Source of the DNA: Oopsacas minuta
Lineage: Eukaryota; Porifera; Hexactinellida; Lyssacinosida; Leucopsacidae
Assembly (NCBI GenBank): GCA_024704765.1
Contig: JAKMXF010000022.1
Span: forward strand, 537,555 to 601,554
Direction: 5' to 3'
DNA: 64,000 bases
Part shown: piece by piece, positions 35,245-46,930 of the stretch
How positions within the stretch are numbered: the stretch's first letter is position 1
How the letters are laid out: every line of letters begins with the position of its first letter
Position numbers and translations under genes: made by a program
Notes under the pieces: model-generated
Databases searched by the model: none
Told to the model about the DNA's origin: nothing
Seen by the model: the letters and a program-made list of their open reading frames with translations, nothing else

Positions 35245-38200
35245 CTAGTATTCATTTGCATCGTCTCCTCCTTCATCAGCATCATCACCAGATCCAGTTA
35301 CTTCAATATAGTCCTTCTCAAGAGCTGCTAAGTCATCTCTTGCATCGATGAATTCTCCCTCTTCCATTCCCTCACCAACATACCAGTGAACGAAAGCTCT
35401 CTTAGCGAACATCATGTCGAACTTCTCATTTAATCGCTGCCAGACTGATACAATTGATGTGCTATTAGCCAACATGCAAACTGAGCGATCAATCTAAATG
35501 GTAATGAATAGAAATTACTATTATCCCCGTCAAAGTATATTTATTCATTTTTACCTTGGCCATGTCTCCTTGAGGGGGGATAACTGGGGGTTGCGAGTTG
35601 ATCCCAACCTTGAACCCAGTTGGACACCATTCTACGAACTGAACTGAACTCAGTCCTTTGATGTGTTCAATGGACTGAGTAATATCTTTAGGCACTAGAT
35701 CTCCTCTGTAGAGTAAACAACAAGCCATGTATTTCCCCTCTGAAGGGTTGCATTTGATCATCTGAGTATTCTTCTCGAAGCATTCCAGAGTCAGTTCTTT
35801 AGCAGAGAACATGCTTTTAGCAGCCTTACTGCTTGAGATTATAGGCGCATAGGATGAGAGAGGGTAGTGGATTCTAGGAAAGGGAACCAAATTTGTCTGA
35901 AATTCATTCAAATCCACATTCAATTGACCTAAATAGAATAATTATCTATTAGTATGTATACTATTGAAATATAATTATTGCTAATATGCTCTGGTATCAT
36001 AATACTGACCAGCAAATCTCAAAGATGCTGTGATGGAAGATACAATCTGACAAATCAGACGGTTGAGGTTTGTATAAGCTGGCCTCTCAATGTCCAAATT
36101 GTTCTTGCATATGTCGTATATTGCTTCATTGTCAAATAGGAAGCTACATGTTGCGTGCTCCAGTGTGGAGTGAGTTGTATGGATGGCATTGTATGGCTCC
36201 ACTACTGCAGTACTGACTTGAGGAGCTGGGTAAACAGCAAACTCTAGTTTGTCTTTTTTCCCATACTAAAGATACATATCAATTAATCATATAACAGCAA
36301 TACAATTATACAAGTAATCGTTGATTCTGTATTACAAAATAACTTACTTCATTGTGCAGCTCGGACATGAGAAGACTAGTGAATCCTGATCCAGTGCCTC
36401 CTCCAAATGAATGGAAGATTAGGAATCCTTGTAACACACTACACTGTTCAGTCAGTTTCTTAATCTGCTTCAATGCAGGCTCTTGCATGTTCCTACCAAC
36501 AGTATAGTTTCCACGAGCGTAATTATTCGCTGCATCTTCCTTCCCCGAAATCAGTTGATTTGGGTGATACAGCTTGCGGTATGGCCCGCTTCGGATGTTG
36601 TCTGTTAAATGCAATCCAATTATAATACATTAATAGATAATTTCCAATTACTGTACAGGGTGGCTCCAAAGTTCTGATACAAAATCATGATTAATATACA
36701 ACCATTATCAGGAAGTATTCTCAATGGTGTGCTCTCCCATGACATACCTTATACGCTTCCTAACAAATATTATTTCAATTTAGTGTATTCTATTTCGAAA
36801 AAAATTGTGATTGACCATGGAATCTGAGAGGTCAGCAATTATTGAGTTGCATATGGCGGGGAAAAGTCCATCAGAAATTTTGAAACTGCTGAATATTGCA
36901 AAAAGGACGTAGGGCATTTATCTACAGGACGATAAATCGATATAAGGAAACTGGGGACACTGTAGACAAGCCGAGATCTGGTCGTCCATGCTCTGTAACG
37001 ACCTCAGCTCTCAAGAAAGTGGTGCGAGAACGGATTCGGCGGAACCCACACCATTCGATGAGGAAAATGGCCTTGGAGCTCAATATATCTCGCCGAGCAA
37101 TACAAAAGGTTGTCAAAAGGGACCTAGGAATGCGCTCTTTTAAACGCAAAAAGGTACAATTCCTATCTGGGTCGGTGAAAGAAAAGAGAGTGTCCCGGAG
37201 CAAGAGCCTACTTGCTCTACACGCTATTGGAGTTCTCGAAAATACCATTTTCTCAGATGAGAAAATTTTCACCATTGAAGAGGCTACAAATAGCCAAAAC
37301 AACAGAGTCATCTCGACCTCAGTTTCAGCGATCCCTGATAAGTTCAGATATATCAGTCGGATGAAGAAACCACTGTCGGTGATAGTTTGGGCTGGGGTCT
37401 CTGCTGTTGGTCGGACACCACTGATTTTCATCCCCCCAGGAGTGAAAATCAATGCCAAAACATACCAAGAGCTTGTATTAGAGCCTGTGGTAAAAGGTCT
37501 GAGCCAGACCATGTTTTCTGGACAGCAATTTGTCTTCCAACAAGATTGTGCTCCCGCCCATACGGCCAATACGACCCAAGATTGGCTGAAGCACAATATT
37601 CCCAATTTTATACATAAGGATGAATGGCCACCATACAGTCCCGATTTAAATCCCATGGACTATTCTGTATGGTATATCTTGGAAAACAAGGCTTGTTCTG
37701 TGTCACACAACACAGTTAGCTCTCTAAAGATTTCCTTGTGTCGAGAATGGGAGAAGATGCCCCAAGAAACTCTGCGTGCCGCAGTAGAAGGATTCCCGAA
37801 CAGACTCAGGGCTGTCATTTCCAAAAAGGGTGGTTATATTGAATAAATGACTAGGCAATCTCTTCCTAATAGTATGTATTAATTATATATAGAGAATCAA
37901 TAATGTAGGTCATGCTGAATAAATATTATAGACAAAATGGTTTGTATCAGAACTTTAGAGCCACCCTGTATATTTTACAAGTAATGAATTAATTCTACTT
38001 TACTCACCTATAACTGAAGGTTCCAAGTCGATAAATATAGATCGAGGTACGTACTGTCCAGCGCCAGTATGGTTGAAGAAAGTACTTAGTGATTCTTCTT
38101 TACCACCCGTAGTATCTTCGGGTAGACGTCCAGTGGGTTCTAGCCCATGTTCCAGACAGTATAATTCCCAACAAGACTCTCCAATCTGACACCCGGCTTG

Positions 38201-39117
38201 TCCAATATGAATCGAGATTACTTCGCGCTACAAAATCAAAATCCATTTCATAAATTTTTAACAGTTTTTGATTAGATTTATTGTAAACCAATTAATAAAC
38301 CAATTATTATGATTTAAGATTTCCCAGAATTAATCTATTGTTTCTGCTACATATATGCTATCATATTTGTGGACTGTTACACAATTCCAGACTTGTTATT
38401 CGAACCTAACCTATAGGACATCACTTGTATTTGCAAATGAACTATCTTGTGATATCCAACAACATCTCTGCCCATTCAACTTACTGGTAATTCTTACTCA
38501 TGTATACATGTGTGATATTGTGAAGGAATTATTATTATTATATTTCTATAATTGTAATTCTATAGCTAACATTAATAATTCCAGAATTCTAATATAATCT
38601 ATGATGTCATATCTCAATTGTTGCTTGTCTGATTGTCCGTTGTCAAGGAAAGGAAAGCTGGTATGCAATTTTGAAATTCTCGCAAAACTATGTATTTATT
38701 GTATTTTTCAAGGAAGTAAATAGAATTCAATAAAACTGCACGAAATATATCGAACATGCTGAATCCGAATTTCCCATTTTCAAGTCTCATATTCGTAAAT
38801 ATATTGTTGTATTTATGAATATATAGTAGTAAACAAATTTCAAAATTGAGGTAGAATCATACTTTCAACGACTATACTGATATACTCGAGTATGCTGAGT
38901 GTTAATATTGTAAACAACATCAATTTTAATAAATCTCAATTATTGTTTGTCTGAGTATTTGTCCATTGAATACCTCGAGGCGCAATGTGACGAGTTCATC
39001 GCGAAGCGACCAGCCAAAGGTTCGTAATTATTAAGTTCGAATCTTGTTAAAAAATAGTGATTTCTGGTGAATCGTATACAATTTGAGGTCAAATATTTTG
39101 TAAAACAAACTCACCAT
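35245..39117 (-). CDS. Divergent alpha-tubulin, copy B
   Basis: Exons (minus strand): 39117-39115 (ATG only), 38227-38008, 36601-36348, 36265-36010, 35928-35555 and 35493-35245; 1356 nt, 451 aa. Exon lengths are identical to copy A, and every splice signal and the frame are intact, so it is probably functional. A Tc1/mariner element sits in intron 2 (36656-37968). Exons 3-6 differ from copy A by only two residues that I can find (Ser to Asn and Phe to Tyr in exon 3). Exon 2, however, has seven replacements packed into about 25 residues, giving [16 protein letters not shown] where A has [16 protein letters not shown]. This is the loop region that lacks Lys40. MREV start, GGGTGSG loop and EY end are as in copy A. 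Confidence 0.9.
36656..37968 (+). mobile_element. Tc1/mariner element, 1313 bp, in intron 2 of alpha-tubulin copy B
   Basis: Terminal inverted repeats start CAGGGTGGCTCCAAAGTTCT on the left and CAGGGTGGCTCTAAAGTTCT on the right (reverse complement), and run to about 28 bp (ending GATACAAA). It is flanked by TA dinucleotides (36654-36655 and 37969-37970), the Tc1/mariner target duplication. The orthologous site in copy A (about 27948) is empty, so the insertion came after the duplication or was lost from A. Confidence 0.95.
36817..37846 (+). pseudogene. Tc1/mariner transposase, DD37D (maT-like), with an N-terminal frameshift
   Basis: A helix-turn-helix region is followed by a GRP motif (SGRPCSVTT), a second DNA-binding helix set, and the catalytic core. 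The catalytic acids lie in [19 protein letters not shown] and [12 protein letters not shown]; 37 residues separate the second and third, which makes it DD37D, as in maT-type mariners. The ATG at 36817 opens a frame that hits a stop at about 36910. The long open frame (to the stop at 37846) is offset by one base and has no ATG near its start. The shift falls at or just before an A-run near 36899-36904. A single-base indel has therefore probably inactivated this copy, unless translation starts elsewhere. Confidence 0.85.
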
Positions 39118-40765
39118 TTTATTGATGAAATAATAAAGTAAAGAATATCTTACAAGTAGCCAAGGATTGTAGAAATATTGTAATTCTACAATTGCCACTG
39201 TTTGTTCAGTATTTATATAAAACCCTATATTGGATTCTGTAGTATTCTCTCCATATATTATTATAATATCATAATACAAATTGAATCTATTAGCCTAGTG
39301 GCTAGCAACCCTTTATTGTCTGATATATTATTCTCCGAATCCTAAAGTTCTATTGAATAGCTTCATAGTGTTCTCGCTGCCAGGCTCTGAACATTCCACA
39401 GCTTCACTAAATATATAGAATCCTATTTAATTACATTATACCATAAATGCAAAGGTTTTACACCTGTAATAATTATCACCTTATAAACATAATACTATTA
39501 CAAAGCTAAAGTCTAAAATATGGATATACAATTTGTCTCCAGGCATGTCCATTGGAATGTAGTTTCTTTATATTAATAATACATTCGAGGTAGTAATTAG
39601 AGTAACAATTAGTACAATTACAATCTAAGTTAATATAATTGTTGCAACCACAATGATCTAAAGGAATAAACTAAACTAATATTGCTTTTGAAAGGAAGAG
39701 GAAATTTGACATTTTTCGTTTCGAGCTATGTGTCTATTAATATTTATATAGGCGACTCGCTTGCAGTTTGGGGATCTCGGCCACTAAAATATTCCTTATC
39801 TTAAAACTGGAGACTATAATTTACTAACTAAACCAGTAAACCCTCGATTATCCCAAACAGCAGGAATTATGTTTAGTTTAGGAAAATTGTACAAATTTTT
39901 GGTGCTTCTGACTACTCTATTACTAGTCTTTTGAATGCTGTCGTGGTATTAGGCCTTATTGTCATTAATATACAGTAAATATACTAAATTTCAAAATCCA
40001 AATCTTCATGTATCATCCCGCAGTGAATTTCATGCATCAAAATACACTATTTCAGTTATCCGAACAACATATTTGAAATTCAAAGACGAAGGTTCGGATA
40101 ATCGATGGTGTACTGACTGCAAATATCATCCCAATAGCTACTCCAGGAGCCAATTTCTCATGGAATTAATGAATGAATTACTAACTAGAAGTTAAATAAC
40201 CCAGGATACATACAATCACTTTTCTGAATATTTGTGTAATTCTGCCATATTAATGAATGTAGATTGAGTACGAACGTAATACTATTACAATTATTAAATG
40301 TAGTCTGTGGCAACTCTTTGTAAATTATTCCGTTTTAAATTTCATACGAACCTTTGGCTCGTCGCATTGCGCCTCGAGTTATCCATTATTATCCAAATTG
40401 ACGGCCCCTTTGAGTATTATAACATAGATATATTAAAAACAATATAATTCACAAATATACGTATATGGCATATATATTATTGAATTATTTTGTACGATCA
40501 ACCCCCTTTGTAGCCATTGAGAGCAAGTATCTACGTAAATCTTGAGATTTTGCTAATTTGTTTACTTTATATCCATAAAAACAACAATAATTTACATATG
40601 AGTTACTTGGAAATGCGAAATTCGGAGTCAGCGTACTGTGTTGCCCCTATGGAGCCGTTTAGAGCAAGCCCGTAGGTATATTTCGAGATTTGGCTAATTT
40701 TGTTTACTTTTTTGAATTAAACTTTGCATAGGAAAATTGTAGTTCGTAGAGTTCTCCTACTCCTA

Positions 40766-40906
40766 TAGTGGAAACCGCATATTAGCAACTTTTTCATGGA
40801 CATAAAGTGCAATTTTGTATGGTAATTAATGAGTATAATAGCAAAATTCTTATGTTAGTAAGGAAATTCTTGCAAAATACGATTTGCTAATAGACGGTTT
40901 CCACTG
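40766..40906. mobile_element. Short MITE with AGTGGAAACCG inverted ends
   Basis: Left TAGTGGAAACCGCATATTAGCAA and right (reverse complement CAGTGGAAACCGTCTATTAGCAA) are inverted repeats about 140 bp apart. The CAGTGGAAACC-type end resembles pogo-derived MITEs. A related, less complete sequence starts near 57667 inside intron 1 of the vWA receptor. Confidence 0.6.
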
Positions 40907-41886
40907 CATTTCCATTTTGCTCAGAATATCAGTAAATATTTATGGATATCAACTATCTAGAAACCTGATGGTATGGTATATAGGATGAGATCCTTGTTTC
41001 GATGTCAATTCTCGGAATATTATTACTGTGCCGAATATACTATATATATATATACTATAGTGGCGTGTGTTCGCTCTCCTGCTCACACCTAAAGAGATTA
41101 ACAATTTGTTATGTGTATTCGTAGTGATCTAGTTATGCACCCGACATTTGAAATTTTCTTTTGTGTATATTTTCACACTTTTAAGGTGATTAATAATATT
41201 TCCATACATTTCTATACAAAATCAAAAGCTGCTAGAGATTAGGTTTCAAAGGTTCGACAGTAATATATGGGTAATTAAGTACGCTGAATCCGAATTTCGT
41301 ATTTTAAGTTTCTCATATTGTTTTTATGAATGTAAAGTAATAAAATGTTTGAAATCTTGAATTATACTTAGAGAGTAGCTGTCAACAGACATATAGGGGT
41401 AACAAAGTATCCTGAATCCGGTGGTCTAAGGGAAAATTACGTCGGTACAGACGGTGATTTGAGATTTTATTATTATCATATACATAGAGATCCCAGCAGG
41501 GTTGGCAACTATAGCCAAGATAATCCTTTGAATAAAAAGTTTGATTACTATTAGATAATTAGCATACGTAGTTAATGGTAGGAGGAAGCTAGATTGATTT
41601 AGACTACTGCAACATAAGACATAAATCTATTTTTAATTAACCTCCAATTGATTTAACCCCACATCTGTTCAATAATATTTTAAGCAAAAGTACGCATCAT
41701 AGAAATCCTACTCATTGATAGAGAAATTGTGTATTAACTTGTTGAAATACAATAGCTTAGCATTAGGTGCATATATAGGGTCTATGCATAGGTTAATAAA
41801 TATCCAAATCGAATTTAGTATAATATTGTATCGAAGAGGACTATGATACACATATAATCTCTCAACTGATCTTTATATAAGATAAT
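40907..41886. other. AT-rich intergenic region upstream of alpha-tubulin 3
   Basis: It has a short TA microsatellite (about 41039-41054) and scattered dispersed-repeat words. There is no supported gene. The promoter of the third alpha-tubulin should be at its right end, but no clear motif is seen. Confidence 0.35.
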
Positions 41887-44247
41887 ATGGTAAGTTCTAC
41901 CAATTATATTTTATTTATACAATAACCTGCAATCCGAAACTCGGAGGCAAAGAGAAAATGTGGGATTTTAATAAGGTCTTATAGCTCTTCTGTAAAGACA
42001 AATAGTGTCGTTTCGGGAGAATATTCGGAGTATGTATGCATTATGCAGTTTCCATTGTACACGTCGATCAATAGATCGAAAGTACAGAGATCCATTTCAC
42101 TCTATTACGAAAGATTAACCGAAAAATATGATTAATCATATACATCCTTAAAACAATTATGAATTATGAAATATAAACGTATATATATTTATGCTGAAAG
42201 AATCACTGAATACCAGTGAAGTAAATGAATTATTTAGCGAGTGGATGCTCCAGAGATATATATGGGGGCTACCTAACTGAAAACCTGCCAACTCACTTAT
42301 GAATAATCAAGATATAAGTTACTAGGCTGATTTGTAGAAGATAGTTAAATACTCATAGATATATTTGATTACGTTATCCCTTAGCGAGAAATAATATCTA
42401 TACACATTGGACAAGCTGGATGTCAGATCGGAGAGGCTTGTTGGGAGCTGTACTGTTTAGAGCACGGACTGGATGAGAACGGTTGTCTGACAGACCCTCT
42501 ATCCAACATAATCGGAGAAGACTCAATCAACACATTCTATAATGAACTATCCAATGGACAGTATGTCCCTAGAGCTGTGTTTATGGATCTGGAACCTTCA
42601 GTAATTGGTATTTTACTATTTATTCAGGGATAATCCGCTTTACCGAATAATAAATTTGATGGGCATTTAAGTTTGTTGTGTAATTACTCGGTTATCTATC
42701 CTTAGACAAGGTTCGAAAAGGTCACTACTCTAACATGTACAACCCAAGCCAATTGATATCGGGCAAAGAAGATGCATCTAACAACTACGCTAGAGGTCAT
42801 TACACAGTAGGAAGATTACTAATTGACACTGTGATGGATGAAACTCGGAGGATTGTTGAACAATGCAACTGTTTGCAAGGATTTCTCATATTCCACTCTT
42901 TCGGGGGAGGCACTGGATCTGGATTCACTAGTCTGTTTTTAACAAAACTAATGGTTGATGTGAGTGCTAAAATTCGTGGTTGTAATCCATAATACTTAAT
43001 GGCAAATGTATTCGTTTAGTATTTGAAAAAAGATAAAGTTGAGTGTGGCATTTATCCATCGTCCCGAATAAGCACTGCAATGGTAGAGCCCTACAACACA
43101 ATACACACTGCTCAAGCATCAATGGACTATGCTACTTGTAGTTTGTTATTTGATAATGAAGCTGTATACAATATATGTCAATATAATTTGGATATAGAGA
43201 GACCTTCATATATCCATTTAAACAAACTCATTAGTCAAATCGTATCTTCTACAACAGCATCTATCAGATTTGGAGGTTAGGAATAGTTTAGCTTTAGACT
43301 ACAGAGTAATATTATTTATTCTATCTATTAATAGGCCAGCTAAATATTGACTTAAACGAGTTACAAACGAATCTGGTACCATTCCCTCTCATTCACTACC
43401 CTATATCCTCATATGCGCCTATAGAATCTAGAGTTAGACATACTGGAACTCATTTGTCTAACGATCTCACTTTGGAATGTTTTCAAAAGAACAATCAAAT
43501 GATTGAATGCGATCCTCTAACCGGTAGGTACATGGCGTGTTGTCTATTATACAGAGGTGATATTCTACCTAATGATATTACTCGCTCCATTGAGCATATC
43601 AAAGAATTGAACTCAATAAAGTTTGTTGAATGGTGTCCAACCGGATTCAAGGTAGGAATTAATTCTCAACCTCCAGTATTCCCTCCAGGCGGAGATATGG
43701 CTAAAGTAAGTACATTATTACAGTATACTCTTTGTCTAAAAAGAGGTATCCAAATCCAATTCTGCTGCGGATTAATATGCAGGTTCCGAGCACTTCGTTA
43801 TAACAAGAGTTTATTTCATATAATATTACGATATTACTATACTACACATGACCCGAACTATTCGCTAATAGGTACGATATAATATTTAATTGGTACTTGG
43901 CTAGTCGGATTAGCGAGGCTCTACTGTAATGAGTCTAGCCTATACAAATTTTAATAATTTATACAATTATTTTCTTGGTTGTACTTGTTATTATTTAGAT
44001 AGATCGCTCAGTATGTTTATTAGCAAACAACACAGCAATTACTTCACCTTGGAACCGAATAAATGAGAAGTTCGACAGAATGTTTGCAAAGAGGGCATTT
44101 GTGCACTGGTATATTGGGGAGGGAATGGAAGAAGGCGAATTTATAGAGGCAAGGGATAACCTAGAAACACTTGTTAAAGAGTATATTGAGGCTGGAGGAA
44201 TGAAGGATGGAGATGGTGGGCTCTTTGATGACGTTGATGAATATTAA
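41887..44247 (+). CDS. Divergent alpha-tubulin 3
   Basis: Exons: 41887-41889 (ATG followed by GTAAGT), 42385-42607, 42706-42959, 43020-43275, 43335-43705 and 43999-44247; 1356 nt, 451 aa. All five intron positions match those of copies A and B, but the protein is much more diverged. It retains [18 protein letters not shown], the catalytic Glu in [50 protein letters not shown] and a terminal EY. The N-terminus is MREI, the form usual in beta-tubulin and recognised along with MREC by the tubulin autoregulation machinery. The Lys40 loop reads LSNIIGEDS and lacks the lysine. It is convergent with actin and opposite in orientation to copies A and B. Confidence 0.9.
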
Positions 44248-44792
44248 ACAATTCTTACCAACCCCTACAAATATCAGCTTGTTGACTCAAATAATTGATA
44301 CAAAACTATTCATAAATAACAATTGAATAAATTTTACAAATGTTCTGAATTATATTAAAGTGGATATTATTTTAAAATAATTCCAATCCTTTCAAAGTAT
44401 TAATCAGTTTACTAGGAAATAGGAATAATGTAAAGATCTAAGCTTTAATTTTGAGATTATATGACAAATGGAAAATTTCGAATTTTAACATTAATGAAAA
44501 TAAAGCATATTTTAGCCCAGGAAACAATCGAGTGTTATCAGTAATAAAATTGTAATAATCCCAAACCAGTATTCTCGCATATCAACCAACTATCATTTGA
44601 TGAATAAATTAAATTTTGATTTACAGCACTTGCTTCTAATTTTCGCAGCTTTCCATTCTAATTAATTATTAAGAGATTTAAATTTAATTAAATAGGATTA
44701 ATTGTAGTTTTAATTGTCATAATCACCTAAAAGCTAACAAATATACATAAATTACCAAGTAATACAACTCAAACACGCCAGTAGCTGGAAGC
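44248..44792. other. Convergent 3' flank between alpha-tubulin 3 and actin
   Basis: About 545 bp of AT-rich sequence holding both 3' UTRs. AATAAA-like words occur on both strands; I see no gene. Confidence 0.4.
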
Positions 44793-45944
<1,152 letters not shown>

Positions 45945-46012
45945 TTATTGGTTTAGTGAAGAAAGTGAAATTTGAATCTTGAGATAGTAAAGCAACATCG
46001 GTTCCTGACTAC

Positions 46013-46019
46013 TTATAAG
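46013..46019 (-). promoter_or_regulatory. TATA-like box of the actin gene
   Basis: On the minus strand TTATAAG lies about 90 nt above the actin ATG and about 75 nt below the CArG palindrome, a sensible core promoter spacing. Confidence 0.45.
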
Positions 46020-46048
46020 AAAATTGGAAGCACAAAGTACACGAAAAT

Positions 46049-46059
46049 GCCTATATATG
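46049..46059 (-). promoter_or_regulatory. CArG-like site
   Basis: CCTATATATGG is one base longer than the CC(A/T)6GG consensus. It lies between the actin start and the perfect CArG palindrome and may be a weak second SRF site. Confidence 0.4.
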
Positions 46060-46086
46060 GTAAAAACTTATAACCCAGATTGAGAT

Positions 46087-46114
46087 AAATTATCTCCATA
46101 TATGGAGATAATTT
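46087..46114. promoter_or_regulatory. Perfect 28-bp palindrome centred on a CArG box, upstream of actin
   Basis: The core CCATATATGG (46096-46105) is a perfect serum response element CC(A/T)6GG. It is embedded in a perfect 28-bp palindrome (half-site AAATTATCTCCATA), about 170 bp above the actin ATG. SRF binds CArG boxes as a dimer and drives actin genes in other animals. Confidence 0.75.
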
Positions 46115-46744
46115 GAGCAAAAACTTGATGCACCAAATTTTGAATTAAAAGCAATTTTGAACATAAGAATATCAATTACATGTAAGATAATGTGTTACCA
46201 ATAATGAACTTAGAGTTTGAAGTACAGCAAAATGGATGAGTGCATCAAATTGCAATTACACGAGGTAACGACTAGTTAATCAAATTTGTATTTTCTGATT
46301 AATTTAATTGGAAAACAGATAGATCTCAGACAATTTTAAATTTCTTCTATGGCCTGGACCATCTGGTCTTGGATAATTTTTTAAGACATTTAGGAAAGGC
46401 TCCGTACTTATTTACGAAACGGCAAAGGGAGTGTATATATATTTATTGTACGAAATATAAATTTTAGCGATCTTCACGTTTGAACAAACACCAATAAAAA
46501 TTTTGTAATTATATAGCAAATGTATTATTTACGTTTGTTTCACATTAGGTTGTTTGAACACGCAGAATCAGCTAATATAATAATTAATAAATAATGATTT
46601 AAGAGAATTTAGATTTCTTTACAATAAACATATACAATGCAGCAAAGGATTTTTCCGAAATTATCCCAGCTTGTACTATATCTTACATCCAGGGAGGCCG
46701 GATGGATTATGAGTAGTGGTTATCATATATTTATAATTCATAAA
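46115..46744. other. AT-rich DNA upstream of the actin promoter
   Basis: Nothing recognisable apart from A/T-rich sequence. Confidence 0.3.
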
Positions 46745-46930
46745 ATCTCAATCCATTGATTTGGATGGATTTGGATTTGCAGATTCAAAACCCATAGGTT
46801 TCGAATGGATTGGTTCTCGAAAATCTAAATAATCCATCAGATCCATGAAATTTGTAGATTTTAAATGGATTTGATTTGATGTTTGTATTCCATACGAATT
46901 TGGATTATGATTTGAATACATCCGGGCCCT
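46745..46930 (-). repeat. Degenerate short-period repeat of ATGGATTTG-type units
   Basis: On either strand, variants of ATCCATT, GGATTTGGAT and TCCATAAAT-like words recur about every 12-25 bp. This creates an open frame on the minus strand (46748-47161) with Asn/Pro/Ser-rich content. It looks like a decayed simple repeat rather than a gene. Confidence 0.5.

Larger units (their letters stand above)
33028..40660 (+). repeat. Segmental duplication, copy B (direct repeat of 25048-31060)
   Basis: A near-identical second copy of the alpha-tubulin block. It is longer because of a 725-bp MITE at 33983-34707 and a 1313-bp Tc1/mariner element at 36656-37968, both absent from copy A. Close identity ends at about 40237, then a diverged and partly inverted tail follows to about 40660. 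Confidence 0.9.

Noticed and set aside
36922-37656. A 244-codon minus-strand frame inside the Tc1/mariner element.
   Set aside because: It is the antisense shadow of the DD37D transposase.
28947-40385. Repeated short GC-rich hairpins that could suggest a CRISPR-like or tRNA array.
   Set aside because: Spacing is irregular, copies sit inside dispersed transposon repeats, and no cloverleaf or regular spacer pattern exists.
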